NCBI GenBank assembly: GCA_030681035.1
Contig: JAUXUI010000040.1
Location: 1-45,536, forward strand
Direction: 5' to 3'
DNA length: 45,536 nt
DNA from: Lysobacteraceae bacterium
GTDB lineage: Bacteria; Pseudomonadota; Gammaproteobacteria; Xanthomonadales; Xanthomonadaceae
The notes below the pieces were generated by a model. It ran no database searches and had not been told where the DNA came from. It saw only the letters and a list, made by a program, of their open reading frames with translations. Positions within the stretch are counted from its first letter, which is position 1. Each line of letters opens with the position of its first letter. Made by a program: the position numbers and the translations under genes. Positions 45,346 to 45,536 of this stretch are shown one piece after another.

Positions 45346-45380
45346 CCCCTGCCGTCACTCCCCGACGGCAGGGGTTTTTT
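45346..45380 (+). terminator. Second copy of the rho-independent terminator
   Basis: CCCCTGCCGTC (45346-45356) and GACGGCAGGGG (45364-45374) form an 11-bp stem followed by six T. The stem differs from the first copy by paired changes, so base pairing is kept. Confidence 0.85.
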
Positions 45381-45479
45381 ATGGCTGCGCAGGGTGCGAC
45401 GTAGCGACGTAGACCCTATGAGCCCGAAGGCGGATCGCCGACACTGCGATCCCCATCCGACAAAAGAGGAGATACGGCA

Positions 45480-45536
45480 ATGACAGCAGTGACGGCGATC
45501 CAGAACGCAGTGTGCCAGATGGCGATGGCGATCGAA
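45480..45536 (+). CDS. Start of an unidentified gene, cut by the window end
   Basis: ATG at 45480 follows GAGGAGA with about 8 nt spacing, a strong ribosome-binding site, and the frame MTAVTAIQNAVCQMAMAIE is open to the window end. Nineteen residues are too few to identify a family. It follows the duplicated terminator and would be transcribed in the same direction as the receptor. Confidence 0.45.
   Translation, partial: MTAVTAIQNAVCQMAMAIE

Larger units (their letters stand above)
45154..45412 (+). repeat. Tandem duplication of the receptor stop-terminator segment
   Basis: The segment from the receptor stop region to the second GTAGCGACGTAG (45154-45254) is repeated with changes at 45314-45412: both copies share CTGATTCAAC, a CCCCTGCC...GGCAGGGG hairpin, TTTTTTATGG and GCGCAGGGTGCGACGTAGCG. 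The spacer between copies holds a hairpin GATGGGT...ACCCATC (45255-45281) and three tandem ATGCGGCACC units (45285-45312). Confidence 0.8.

Overview
The window is a GC-rich chromosomal segment from a gammaproteobacterium, most likely of the order Lysobacterales (Xanthomonadales), near Rhodanobacteraceae. The evidence is the tig-clpP-clpX-lon-hup-ppiD block with flanking tRNAs, the DUF2007 'pathogenicity-like' protein, the DUF2058 protein, an XgtA-like GH13 alpha-glucosidase divergent from a TonB-dependent receptor of the Xanthomonas/Caulobacter type, and many short palindromic repeats of the GTAGGAGC type. Placement below order is inference.

Left edge (1-3210, minus strand): the proximal end of a type III-B CRISPR (Cmr) locus. 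Transcription runs leftward through an NE0113-family CARF protein, a TM1812/Csx1-like CARF-HEPN ribonuclease and a Cmr1 RAMP protein that is only about half of normal length. Cmr1 ends where the tip of an IS630-family insertion sequence appears to begin, and the transposase start is visible at 56-1. No CRISPR array lies in the window.

Housekeeping block (3520-17468): class I fumarase, a TlpA-like thioredoxin, an OmpA-domain protein, an alkyltransferase-like protein and a rhomboid protease; then five tRNA genes (Pro, Arg, His, Lys, Leu) behind a good sigma-70 promoter; then the protein-quality-control cluster tig, clpP, clpX, lon (with a sigma-32-like promoter), hup, tRNA-Val, tRNA-Asp and ppiD.

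Middle (17497-31538): a mixed set of metabolic, membrane and RNA-modification genes: CaiB/BaiF CoA transferase, a small SET-domain protein, glutaminase, two membrane proteins with a tiny coupled ORF between them, a GFA-family protein, two pseudouridine synthase homologues (one with an altered catalytic position), DUF2058, a MASE2-GGDEF diguanylate cyclase, a YbiI-like zinc-finger protein, a 31-residue lysine-rich protein, a DUF2339 membrane protein, a COG2509 FAD-dependent oxidoreductase and YjdM/PhnA.

Right part (31539-45536): mostly minus-strand genes (thioesterase with uvrA, carboxymuconolactone decarboxylase-like protein with an exported endonuclease/phosphatase-fold protein, Bpt, a DUF2007 protein, TesB), interrupted by repeat-rich gaps. 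One gap holds a 176-bp MITE with perfect 20-bp inverted ends. The window ends with a carbohydrate-uptake pair: a GH13 alpha-glucosidase and a TonB-dependent receptor transcribed divergently, each preceded by a copy of the same LacI-type palindrome. After the receptor, its stop codon and terminator are duplicated in tandem, and a new gene starts at the very end.
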